In this document: piece by piece, positions 11,256-20,636 of the stretch
Position numbering within the stretch: the stretch's first letter is position 1
Layout: each line of letters opens with the position of its first letter
Notes under the pieces: model-generated
The model's database searches: none
Told to the model about the DNA's origin: nothing
The model's input: only the letters and a program-made list of their open reading frames with translations
Source: Pseudogymnoascus destructans
Taxonomy: Eukaryota; Ascomycota; Leotiomycetes; Thelebolales; Thelebolaceae
Direction: 5' to 3'
NCBI RefSeq assembly: GCF_001641265.1
Contig: NW_020167559.1
Coordinates: forward strand, 1-64,000
DNA length: 64,000 nt
Position numbers and translations under genes: made by a program

Positions 11256-11394
11256 AATAAAAGGTGGAAAAAACGCGTTGTGAAGTTAGAGGGTAGGAAA
11301 TTCGGGAAAAGTGTCCGAGGTACTGATATGTCCGACGTACTGATAAACCACGTTATAATTTAAAAATATAATATATAAATATACCTTTGATATA

Positions 11395-13254
11395 ACGTAC
11401 ATGTATAGCGAACCGGCCAAACAAGTGAACCAGCCAAAATGATGCGGTGACAATAACCCTCAACTAAATGTTAAATTCCTCCACAACAAAACATGCCGCC
11501 AAAAAACGATGAAAGGCAATTACTGCTAGCTATCCAAGCTCTACAAAGTGACCCAAAGTTACGCCTTCGAGCTGTAGCTAGGACTTTTTCTGTGGACCAC
11601 CGTAAGCTAGGTCGTCGATTACTAGGCATACCTTCACGACGCGATATCCAAGCCAACTCACGGAAATTGACAAATCTAGAGGAATCAGTCCTTGTTCAAT
11701 ACATACTTGACCTAGCTACAAAAGGATTTCCTCCTCAGTTGTCTATTGTTGAAGATATGGCAAATTGGCTACTTGCAACATGTGACGCGCCACGCGTCGG
11801 GTCACGTTGTGCTTCAAACTTTGTTAAGCGGCGTGTAGAGCTCCGGACATGCTTCCAGCGCAAATACGACTACCAGAGGGCTAAGTGCGAGGACCCAGAA
11901 GTCATCCATTGTTGGTTTGAGCTTCTACGCAACACAATTGCAAAATATGGCATCAATGAAGCAGATATCTACAACTTTGATGAGACTGGGTTTATGATGG
12001 GTGTTATCTCAACTGCTATGGTTGTGACAAGCTCAGACGGGCATACAAAAGCAAAGAAGGTACAGCCTGGCAATCGGGAATGGGTTACAGTAATCCAAGG
12101 TGTTAGTTCTCAAGGTTGGGCAGTGCTGCCATTTGTCATTGTTGCAGGCAAAAACCACCTTGCATCTTGGTATGAGAACAGTGGATTTCCAAGCGATTGG
12201 GTAATTGCTGTTACAGAAAATGGCTGGACTACAAACGAGAGAGGCATGGATTGGATTCAGCATTTTGAGAAGCATACAAAGACCCGGAGTGTTGGTGGTT
12301 ATCGCCTCTTAGTCCTTGATGGTCATGAGAGCCACCACTCAGATGAGTTTGAGGAATACTGCAAGGAACACAACATATTACGCTTTGTATACCTGCTCAC
12401 TCTTCCCATATACTCCAGCCACTTGATGTTGGCTGTTTTGGCCCATTAAAGAAGGCTTACGGTCAGCAAATTGAAGTATGATGCGGGCTCATATTATTCA
12501 CATTACTAAGAATGACTTCTTTCCTGCCTTCCACGCTGCATTTAACACTGCAATGACTGAAAGCAACATTCAGGGCAGGTTCCGAGGAGCAGGGCTTCTT
12601 CCATTCGACCCTGAGAGAGTGATATCTGCACTTGATCTTAAGTTAAAGACACCAACACCTCAAAGCTCCCGCCCGGGTACTGCTCAACGTTGGGTTTCCC
12701 AAACACCAAATAACCCAATTGAAGCCTCATCACAGTCTACCTTCATTAAAAACCGAATTGCGCATCATCAGAATAGCTCTCCAACCTCAATCTATGCAGC
12801 TGTCGAGCAGTTTACAAAGGGTGCATCGCAAATAATGCATCAATTAGCATTGTTAAAGGCAGAGAACCAGAACCTCCGACAGGCAAATGAAGTAATAAGC
12901 AAGCGCCGGAGGGCTAAAAAAAACACGTCTACAGCAAGGAGGATCACTTACTCAACAGGATGCGCAGGGTCTACAGGATGAGAGGGATGTTGTCCAGCAA
13001 GTAGAGCAGGAAATAAGGGCGAGCAGTGGTCGCAAGCCAAGGGAAGAAATGCATGCACGCCGCTGTGGGAAGTGTGGAGAGACTGGATACAATGCGCGCA
13101 CTTGTCAGATTGTAATAGACATGTCTGAGGAAGAGGACTCCGAGTAGTTTCAATTGATTTCTAGTGTCATGGTGGATTTTATCGTAATTTTTGTTGCGGG
13201 GGTAGATAATTTTGGCCGGTTCGCTTGTTTGGCTGGTTCGTTATACATGTACGT
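11395..13254 (+). mobile_element. Fot/pogo DNA transposon copy 3, 1860 bp
   Basis: TIRs begin ACGTACATGTATAGCGAACC at 11395 and end as the near-complement at 13254, with TA on both sides (11393-11394, 13255-13256). Subterminal GCCAAACAAGTGAACCAGCC-type motifs recur in both ends. It sits inside the hAT relic, about 40 bp from copy 2. Confidence 0.94.
11493..13147 (+). pseudogene. Fot/pogo transposase with three frameshifts
   Basis: MPPKNDERQLLLAIQALQSD begins the psq HTH. The frame stays open through YNFDETGFMMGVISTAM and LLVLDGHESHHSDEFEEYCK. Around 12379 one base appears missing, and the homologous reading (PAHSSHILQPLDVGCFGPLK) moves frame. Near 12477 it moves again to MMRAHIIHITKNDFFPAF. 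In an A8 run near 12918 it moves a third time to the C-terminal CCHC knuckle CGKCGETGYNARTC and the stop at 13147. Domain order matches copies 1 and 2. The damage is light compared with copy 1. Confidence 0.9.
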
Positions 13255-13256
13255 TA

Positions 13257-13380
13257 CTTCTTCTACAGCTTCTATAGCTTTATACTCATCTTGTTGTGTA
13301 TAATGTAGCTTACTTAGCCCTATTTTTTTTAAATGAGGGTCTAGTAGTAAAGCTATAAATAAAGGTTTATTCTTCTCTTC
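13257..13380 (-). pseudogene. hAT transposase relic, internal fragment
   Basis: Minus-strand translation gives KNKPLFIALLLDPHLKKIGL followed by YKAIEAV, resembling the LDPR/LDPH block ahead of the hAT dimerisation domain. It is bounded by Fot copy 3 on one side and LTR1 copy B on the other. The upstream part of the transposase is not present beyond the LTR. Confidence 0.55.
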
Positions 13381-14290
13381 TGTCATACTGACATTCGTTG
13401 CACTCAGTTTGCTATCAAACTCAAGAGCAAACTTAGAAATCTCCTCCTCAAAACTACAAGTCACTATATATATTTTGGCTTGTCACACCAACAACAAGAG
13501 CAATACTACTCAACGATTGCTACAACCCTCTATGATTCATTACACGTCATTGCTCCTTAGTTACTGGGCCGATATGACCACATAGCATATCTCTACAACC
13601 CTCTATGATTCATTACATGACATCACTCCTTAGTTACTGGGCTAATACTACACATGACATATCTCTATCAACTAGAGGCCTAGGAACATGAACGATAGCT
13701 CCAAAAGCTTCTACAACTGTCTATGATTCATTACATGTCATCGCTCCTTAGTTACCCACAAGATTGGTTAAGTTATGACATAATTTGTCTATAGGGGTAC
13801 TCTGACCTTGGACCTCCTTTCACTTCCTATAGGCTAGGAACCTAGGAGATGGTTCTATGGGATTCTCTTACGTCGACTACAGTTACCAAGCCTGGTTAGT
13901 CATGGAAAGTCTTGGAAAATGAGAGAACTACACTCCTTTTAGCATAAATAGGATTGCCCTTTCCTTAAGAAAGGGCAAGCAGACAATACAGTAAATCGTC
14001 TATCACATACTTCCACGTCTTTTCCAAGCTTCCAAGCATTGATCTTGTTACTCCTTGTTTCTGAAAAGTCAGTGAGGTGCTAACCTCTGACTTATCCCTG
14101 AGTTCTCAGACTCAACATTTGTTACAACTTGTCTAAACCACTCCACTACATCATACACCTGATTGCTGCGTTGTGGAATAGTCTAAGCTACGACCCTTTG
14201 GCTCTTTTTGCTAAGACAGTGTGTTGTCTTAGTAAAATCATCCCTTCCTTGGGTGGCTAGATTCTCACATCTGGTGCACCCACCATTACA
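13381..14290 (-). mobile_element. Solo LTR, family LTR1 copy B (910 bp)
   Basis: TGTCATACTG...CCACCATTACA ends as in copy A. The flanking pentamers differ (TCTTC on the left, CTTGT on the right), so this is not a simple solo insertion. The left flank is hAT coding sequence and the right flank is the pol region of another retroelement. Confidence 0.9.
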
Positions 14291-15254
14291 CTTGTCTGCT
14301 GCCATTTTCGAAAAAACATCCAAAAATTCATGAAATTCCTTTGGAAGGATCAGTTGAGGGTCAATTTCTTCAGTTTTGGTCTTGTTCTTGTGCTCGATTA
14401 GTATAGCAAAGACTTGAGCTCCTTTTTGCTTCATGAGCATTCGAAATGGTGCTGCGCCAATCATTGCTATGGTGCAAGGTTTTTGTTTTTCCACTTTCAG
14501 AGCAGGTTCCGGAGGAGGCATTTCTTTGGCTTTCTTCTTTGGCCTTTGTCTTTTGCTTTTCGATATAGGCCCTGTTTCGAGGGCTCGATCTGGTATAGAA
14601 TGGTTGCAATAATCTCCAGTGAAGAGGACTTGATCATTGATCATATCAAGAACAACTCCATGTTGCTTCATCCAAGCTTTCCCGAGAATGATGGCATGTT
14701 TTCCTAGCAAAGTGATGAATAATGGACATAGGCTTTCCGCATGCTCTCCCACTTGTAGTCGAGGATATATAGCATGTGTGATAGCAGGCAGCCTCTCCAT
14801 TGAATCCTTCAACTTGTTTTGACTTCACAAGTTCGACTGGGGCTATCCCTTCAATTTCACATATTCTTTCTGCATCAGCAGCATTAATGAAGTTCCCACC
14901 TGTGGCACCAGTATCGATCAATGCATGGACAATAGTTTTGTATTTTCCCATTCTACAAATAACTAAGAAAGGGGTGTCCGGATCAAAACTAGATCTCGAG
15001 GAAGAAGCTGCAATTCTGGCTGCACTACTTCTAGTGATGACTTGTCTAGAGGCTATTTTTTCTGAATCAATGATAGACTCAGCTGTAGATACCTCATTCA
15101 CTTGAGCTTTGAGCTTCTGGGGACAGTCTCGAGCTCGATGTCCATTTTGTTGGCATATGAAGCATTTCCCAAGTTTCATGAGCATTTCCTTTGCTGGATC
15201 TTGATGCGGTGGTCGATACAGCTTCTGTGTCTTGTTTTGCATGTTCGAATCCAC
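14291..15254 (-). pseudogene. Retroelement zinc knuckle, aspartic protease and start of pol
   Basis: From 15254 the minus frame contains a CCHC knuckle (CFICQQNGHRARDC) and then the retropepsin-like active site HALIDTGATGGNFIN. A frame change near 14800 leads to ITLLGKHAIILGKAWMKQHG, typical of the distal protease region. A Lys-rich linker and LPKEFHEFLDVFSK follow, the usual lead-in to gypsy reverse transcriptase. The frame runs into LTR1 copy B before any RT motif. It also needs a frame change relative to gag. Confidence 0.85.
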
Positions 15255-15275
15255 TGTAGGTTGAGAGACTGAAGT

Positions 15276-17281
15276 TCAAAGTGCCTGGCCCTGATTTTGA
15301 GTTTGGCCCATGTTGTTCGGAAATGACTTTGGCTTCCTTTTGTCTTCTTGTTCCTTGATCCACTGGATGTTCTGGTCGATGAGCATGCATTTGTTTGCAA
15401 ACTCGTGAAGTGTAGTAGCTCCAACTTCAGCCACTAAGGCTTTCTGCATCTGTTGGTTGACTTTGAAGCGCAAGTCATCTAGCAAAGTTTCTTCAGAGTA
15501 ATCAAGCTCTGTCGTGAGCCTTTGGAACTCGGCCCAGAACACTGCAAAGGTGTTGTTTCTCTGATACAGCTTCCGATACTCAGTTTGAGCTGTGTGCCTT
15601 CGATCGGGATCACTGAAGGCTTTTTCCAAAAGTTCAAGAATCTCTTCTGCTGACTGCAGTTTGTTTGTAGAGTTTGGTCGAGGCCTTGGATTGACATGTC
15701 GAATTGCCAGTCCTCCCAGTCGACTCTTAATGTAGCTCATTTGTAAAGTCTGTGTTGGAAAATGATCAATGTTGGCTTCGAGCTTGAGGCGAATGTAATG
15801 GTGGGTGCACCAGATGTGAGAATCTAGCCACCCAAGGAAGGGATGAATTTACTAAGACAACACACTGTCTTAGAAAACAGAGCCAAAGGGTCGTAGCTTA
15901 GACTATTCCACAATGCAGCAATCAGGTGTGTGATGTAGTGAAGTGGTTCAGACAAGTTGTAACAAATGTTGAGTCTGGGAACTCAGGGGTAAGTCAGAGG
16001 TTAACACCTCACTGACTTTTCAGAAACAAGGAGTAACAAGATGAATGCTTGGAAGCTTAGAAAAGACGTGGAAGTATGTGATAGTCGATTTACTGTATTG
16101 TCTGCTTGCCCTTTCTTAAGGAAAGGGCAATCCTATTTATGCTAAAGGAGTGTAGTTCTCTCATTTTCCAAGACTTTCCATGACTAACCAGGCTTGGTAA
16201 CTGTAGTCGACGTAAGAGAATCCCATAGAACCATCTCCTAGGTTCCTAGCCTATAGGAAGTGAAAGGAGGTCCAAGGTCAGAGTACCCCTATAGACAAAT
16301 TATGTCATAGACAAATTATGTCATAACTTAACCAATCTTGTGGGTAACTAAAGAGCGATGACGTGTAATGAATCATAGAGGTTCGTAGGAGCTTTTAGAG
16401 CTATCGTTCATGCTCCTAGGCCTCTAGTTGGTAGAGATATGTCATGTGGTAGTATGAGTGATGTCATGTAATGAATCATAGAGGGTTGTAGAGATATGCT
16501 ATGTGGTAATATCGGCCCAGTAACTAAGGAGCGATGACGTGTAATGAATCATAGATGGTTGTAGCAATCGTTGAGTAGTATTGCTCTTGTTGTTGGTGTG
16601 ATAAGCCAAAATATGTATAGTGACTTGTAGGTTTGAGGAGGAGATTTCAAGTTTGCTCTTGAGTTTGATAGCAAACTGAGTGCAACGAATGTCAGTATGA
16701 CAGTGAATTTTCACAACCCAGTCTTCAAATGCTGGCTCTATCCCATCTGTGAGGATTGGAGGGTCTGGAATCCGAGCTGACAGTCGACTGTGAGAGTGGT
16801 GTCCTGGTTCATTCTTCAGAGCTTGTTGGGTTTGCTTTTCAAGATATTTCTGAATTGTTTGTTGCTCTGTGATTTGTTGCTCGTTGCTCTGGATCAGTTC
16901 CTGTAACTGGAGAATGGCATCATCCTTTTCAGCCAGTATCGAATTTGAGTCCTCTGCTAGGGCCAAATAGTCCTGAAGAATGTTCTTGTGCAAAGTCCAT
17001 GCCATTTTCTGGTTGGTGACAGATAGTTTCTGGAATTCGTCAAAGGTTTCAACATTCCATTCAGCCTTTTCATGTTGATTTGCAAGTATAGATTCACGTC
17101 TCTCTTGAGCTGTTTTGCCCAGAGTGTGAAGGAAGGTTTCAGATTTGAAATTAGGATCATGAAGTTCATCAGTTTGGTTTGCAGAACTCGGAATTGATGC
17201 TCCTTCTGCCAGGGATTCCTGGTCTTGTTCTGGATCATTTCGAGCTGCCATTGCAGCTTTCTCTTCAGCGGTATCAGCCAT
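15276..17281 (-). pseudogene. Retroelement gag interrupted by a solo LTR
   Basis: Starts MADTAEEKAAMAARNDPEQD at 17281. An acidic N-terminal part and a Gln-rich coiled coil (about 14978 bases upstream of the protease in element order) are followed by IPDPPILTDGIEPAFEDWVV, where LTR1 copy C interrupts. After removing 909 bp plus one 5-bp TSD the frame continues through KLEANIDHFPTQTLQMSYIK and the retrotrans_gag core (FAVFWAEFQRLTTELDYSEE) to a stop at 15276. The joined length is 1092 nt, exactly 363 codons plus stop. Gag packages the retroelement RNA. Reading-frame integrity suggests gag was intact when copy C inserted. Confidence 0.88.
15794..16702 (+). mobile_element. Solo LTR, family LTR1 copy C (909 bp)
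   Basis: TGTAATGGTGGGTGCACC...CAGTATGACA, in reverse orientation to copies A and B. Flanked by GCGAA (15789-15793) and GTGAA (16703-16707), a 5-bp TSD with one C/T difference of the kind RIP or deamination leaves. Near the start it contains the hairpin CTAAGACAACACACTGTCTTAG-type inverted pair, and later a TTTCTTAAGGAAA palindrome. Confidence 0.95.
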
Positions 17282-17633
17282 AGCGAGTTGCTATTCCAAT
17301 TTCAGTTCATATAGTCAAGCCAGACACATATTGCCAAAGGCCCTATTGTGCAGTTGTCGGCTGTAGGAGCCACTCGAGAGGAGTGCATTTCCCTCACAGT
17401 TATATCCTTGTTGAGGGAATGTTGTAAAAGGTCTGACTTGCGAAGGTGGTGTGTGTGTGTCGAGCTGACTGTCGAGAGCCAACTTTGAGGGGTTGCCGCA
17501 AGATCGTCCTGGAATTGACTTCAGGATAAGGTTTCTGGTTTTGGGGTTTCCAAAGAGTGGATTTCAATTTCGATTTCAGAAGAGGGTTCAGCTCGAAGAG
17601 CAGGAAAAGAGGTATAAGAGAGATTGAGTTTTA

Positions 17634-17862
17634 TGTCATGGTTCACCAAGGCATAGGGCGCCAGTTGGGTATTATGAATTAAACTCAATCTAGAGAGGAA
17701 GGAAAGAGAAGAGGAGCACTCGAGCAGTGGCTCGATCTATATATTTAGCTAGACCAGTTCTGAGAATTCACTCCACAACTGAAAACTTCGCTCCAACCCC
17801 GGAAAGCTCCCCACACCCCTGAACCCCTACTCTAGCTGCAAGGCGCACTTGATATCGTAACA
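17634..17862 (-). mobile_element. 5' LTR of family LTR2 (229 bp)
   Basis: TGTCATGGTTCACCAAGGCA...GATATCGTAACA. A second, 253-bp copy occurs as a solo LTR at 32409-32661, which defines these ends. It lies about 350 bp upstream of the gag start in element orientation, as expected for the 5' LTR. Confidence 0.9.
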
Positions 17863-18302
17863 CATCCGACGCCAGTTGGCCGTATGCAGCGACGGTATAT
17901 CAGCACCTGCACATGCTCTCCTCAGGCAGGCCGTGACAGCTCCATCGGACCACACACCACCAGTCTTCGCCCACAGGTACGGACTTATCAGGGCCTTTGG
18001 CTTTTGCTGCCAGAGGAATATCTGCCGGAGAGGGATGACGTATGCAATGTAGTCGAGGAGCTACATGAATATTTAGGTGTAGCGTGCTAAGAGTACCAGC
18101 GATGACGCAGCATCTATGGTAGCTTCGGCCTCTTATCGTTTATGTAGAACACCTCTTCCGATACTCAGTAGCATCCTCTTTTCTCTAAACTCTACCCAAC
18201 TCCCTCGAACTCCAATGAACATATAGTATTAACATTGCCATTGACCGTCACGAGTGCAGTTGGTTTTAATTTTAGCCTGCTGTTAAAACCAAAGCTATTG
18301 CG
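17863..18302. other. Intergenic; promoter region of the FAD oxidoreductase
   Basis: Former flank of the LTR2 element. A 68-codon frame (17884-18090) has no recognisable motif. No other feature seen. Confidence 0.4.
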
Positions 18303-19795
18303 ATGGCCTCACATCCCGACGAGAAAAGGCACATTGTCATTATAGGTGCGCTCTAGCTTGCGAAGCCCATCACAAATCAATGTTTCTAACAAACGTGATG
18401 ACAAGGTGGTGGCATCATTGGATGTACAAGGTGAGCTTGTCTTAAATGGGAACATGCTTGCGCAGCTGCTAACTAAAGCTCAACAGGTACGAAATACGTA
18501 ACCAACCGACGGCTATATCTAGACGCTCATGAATCCAGTGCATACTTCCTCACTCGCCATCCGTCCTTTAACCCGAAACTTCACTCTATCACAATCCTCG
18601 AGGCTACAGCTATCGCAGCTGGCGCATCCGGCAAAGCAGGAGGCCTCTTGGCTCTGTGGGCATACCCTCCAAGCATTGTCCCGCTGTCGTTCCGTCTCCA
18701 CGCCGAGCTAGCTGCTGAACACGACGGCGCGAAGAGATGGGGTTACAGATCTGTACAAGCGGGATCGATTAGAGCAAAGGTCCACCCCGACCGATTGGAA
18801 ATACCGAAGGCGGATAGCGGTACGGGATCAGCGGAATGGAAGAAGCTTCCAAAGCAGGATGAAGCGAGCCTCAAGTCACTGCAGAAGAAGGGAATACCGG
18901 AAGACCTGGACTGGTTCATTGCCGAGGGACTGGCGGAGTATTCTTCAATAGGCGACGCGGATGCAACTGCGCAAGTCTACCCATACCAGTTTACAACCTC
19001 CATGGCAGAGCTGGCACAGGAGAAAGGTGCTGAAGTCAAAGTTGGCGCACACGTTGACTCGATCGACTATACAGGCGGGCACGTAAAGAGTGTCACATAC
19101 ATGGACAGACAAACAAAACAGATTCATACCATTTTGGCAACAGATATAGTCGTTTCTGCAGGACCGTGGAGCAGCCACATATTCCCTGACGTTGCGGTTG
19201 ACGCATTAAGAGCACACTCCGTCACAATTAATGCACATGTAACTCCTTACGTCCTCTTCACCGACATCGAGCTGCCGAAAGATTTTGGAGCCAAGGATGG
19301 CAAGAAGCGCAAGCATGGGAGAAGAGTTAATCCGGAGGTATATGCTCGCCCGAATGGCGAGGTATATGCATGCGGTACGTACATAGCAAATCCCCCTCGA
19401 GTTGCATCAAGGCAAAGCAGTATCCGTGAGTGGCAACCGCTGACTGCGTTGCAGGAGAAGGCGATGAGCTTATTCCCCTCCCCTCCACAGCCGACCTCGT
19501 GCAGTGTGATCCCTCCCGCTGCCAAGATGTGGTCGACTACGTCTCCTCCATCAGTGATGAGCTACGCACAGGCGAGGTCACTGCCAAACAAGCATGTTAC
19601 CTCCCTTCTATACCTGGTAGTAGTAGTCCGGTAATTGGCGGAGCAGGGATCAAGGGGATGGTGGTGGCGACGGGGCATTCGTGCTGGGGCATCCAGAATT
19701 CGTGTGCGACTGGTAAACTAGTGAGCGAGTTTGTGTTTGAGGGAGAGGCGAAGAGTGCACAGGTTGGGGCGATGGACCCGAAATTTTACATGTAA
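18303..19795 (+). CDS. tda3: FAD-dependent oxidoreductase, TDA3-like, four exons
   Basis: Proposed join 18303-18345, 18406-18430, 18539-19374 and 19455-19795, totalling 1245 nt (414 aa), exactly in frame. The exons assemble a dinucleotide-binding start (HIVIIGGGIIGC) split by introns 1 and 2. The DAO-type body follows: ILEATAIAAGASGKAGGLLA, YPYQFTTSMAELAQEKGAEV, VVSAGPWSSHIFP, and a C-terminal FAD-contact block GIKGMVVATGHSCWGIQNSC. Intron 3 (19375-19454) is canonical: GTACGT donor, CTGAC branch, TTGCAG acceptor. Without it the frame seems to break. Intron 2 is the least certain; an internal CAACAG at 18486 is a rival acceptor but leads to stops. Related fungal proteins are putative amino-acid-oxidase-fold enzymes. 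S. cerevisiae Tda3 is linked to endosomal trafficking and the substrate is unknown. It looks intact although a retroelement LTR ends 440 bp upstream. Confidence 0.88.
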
Positions 19796-20254
19796 GATGG
19801 GAGTTTGACAACGAAAGGTTATAGCTATATAATTTATGACTAAATGTAAGCACATGATTGTTTAAGGGGAGGTGGGGGGTTGGTGATTTAGAAGTCCGGG
19901 TTGAAATATAAGCTAGAGCATATAGGAGAACATACTAAGAACTAGTAAAGGTATGAGAGATGCGAGAGACTTAGTGTATTGTAATAATGAGGCAAGTTTA
20001 ATAAGATATTATCAGTCATTTTATAAATGGGGGGGAGTCTATTCCTTGATACCCAATTTCACGTCAGCTTATATACCTGGTCGTATATCCCATTAATGGC
20101 GCAAGATCGAGATCTGTACCTTAAGAAGTATATGAGCTGTCACTAGAGATTAAATATTTCACCATTACTAATAATTAAACAGTTGCAACTAAAAATGTTA
20201 GACTGACACAGGTTTTATTGATATCATCACGTGATAGAATTATGTTTTTGATTC
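19796..20254. other. AT-rich intergenic region
   Basis: No coding signal. Composition becomes AT-rich after 19850, compatible with decayed repeats. Confidence 0.4.
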
Positions 20255-20631
20255 TGTTGGAGGTAATTCTGGAATACGGGGAGCCACACACAAATTCGTG
20301 TGATAATCTCCGGCAACCGTAATCAGTCTCTTCGGGCAACGGAGCAGAAGCTTCACAGTAGAATACAGTAAAGTAGAGTATATAGATCGATTGAATTACT
20401 ACCTAAGCTGCGGGCCTACGTACGCTACTTGTAGGCCTGGGGGAAACCCCCGAAACCCTGACAAGCTGAGCTTTCCGGGCTCAGCTGGGCTTGGGTCAGT
20501 GGCTCCAATAGTATGGCGCCACTGTCTCACCCGTAAACCAGCCGGGAAGTTGGACGGTCTTACGGGGATTACCCGTCATTTTGGGCGTAAAAGCCCACCA
20601 TATCCCACGGGAATGTCCGTTTTCCCCAACA
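20255..20631. mobile_element. Probable solo LTR, family LTR4 (377 bp)
   Basis: Starts TGTTGG and ends CCAACA (6-bp inverted termini) and is flanked on both sides by GATTC (20250-20254, 20632-20636). It contains a TATATAGATC stretch near 20379. No second full copy was identified; a weaker relative may lie at 23787-24550. Confidence 0.6.
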
Positions 20632-20636
20632 GATTC

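Larger units (their letters stand above)
8553..11353 (-). mobile_element. Fot/pogo DNA transposon copy 2, with nested solo LTR
   Basis: TIRs of about 50 bp begin ACGTGGTTTATCAGTACGTC at 8553 and end as the complement at 11353. The flanking target site is TA (8551-8552, 11354-11355). Total length is 2801 bp, of which 941 bp is a nested solo LTR plus TSD. The original element was therefore 1860 bp, the same length as copy 3. The transposase is on the minus strand. Confidence 0.94.
14291..17862 (-). mobile_element. Truncated LTR retrotransposon of family LTR2
   Basis: In minus orientation it has a 5' LTR (17634-17862), gag (start 17281), a zinc knuckle, an aspartic protease, and the beginning of pol. 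It then ends abruptly at LTR1 copy B. Reverse transcriptase, RNase H, integrase and the 3' LTR are missing. A solo LTR1 (copy C) sits inside gag. The gag-protease-pol order is that of a gypsy-type element, but the lack of RT makes the superfamily call provisional. Confidence 0.85.

Noticed and set aside
18487..18538. Intron 2 of the FAD oxidoreductase ending at CAACAG (18486)
   Set aside because: That acceptor is canonical but the following frame hits a stop; using 18539 restores the homologous frame and a total length divisible by three.
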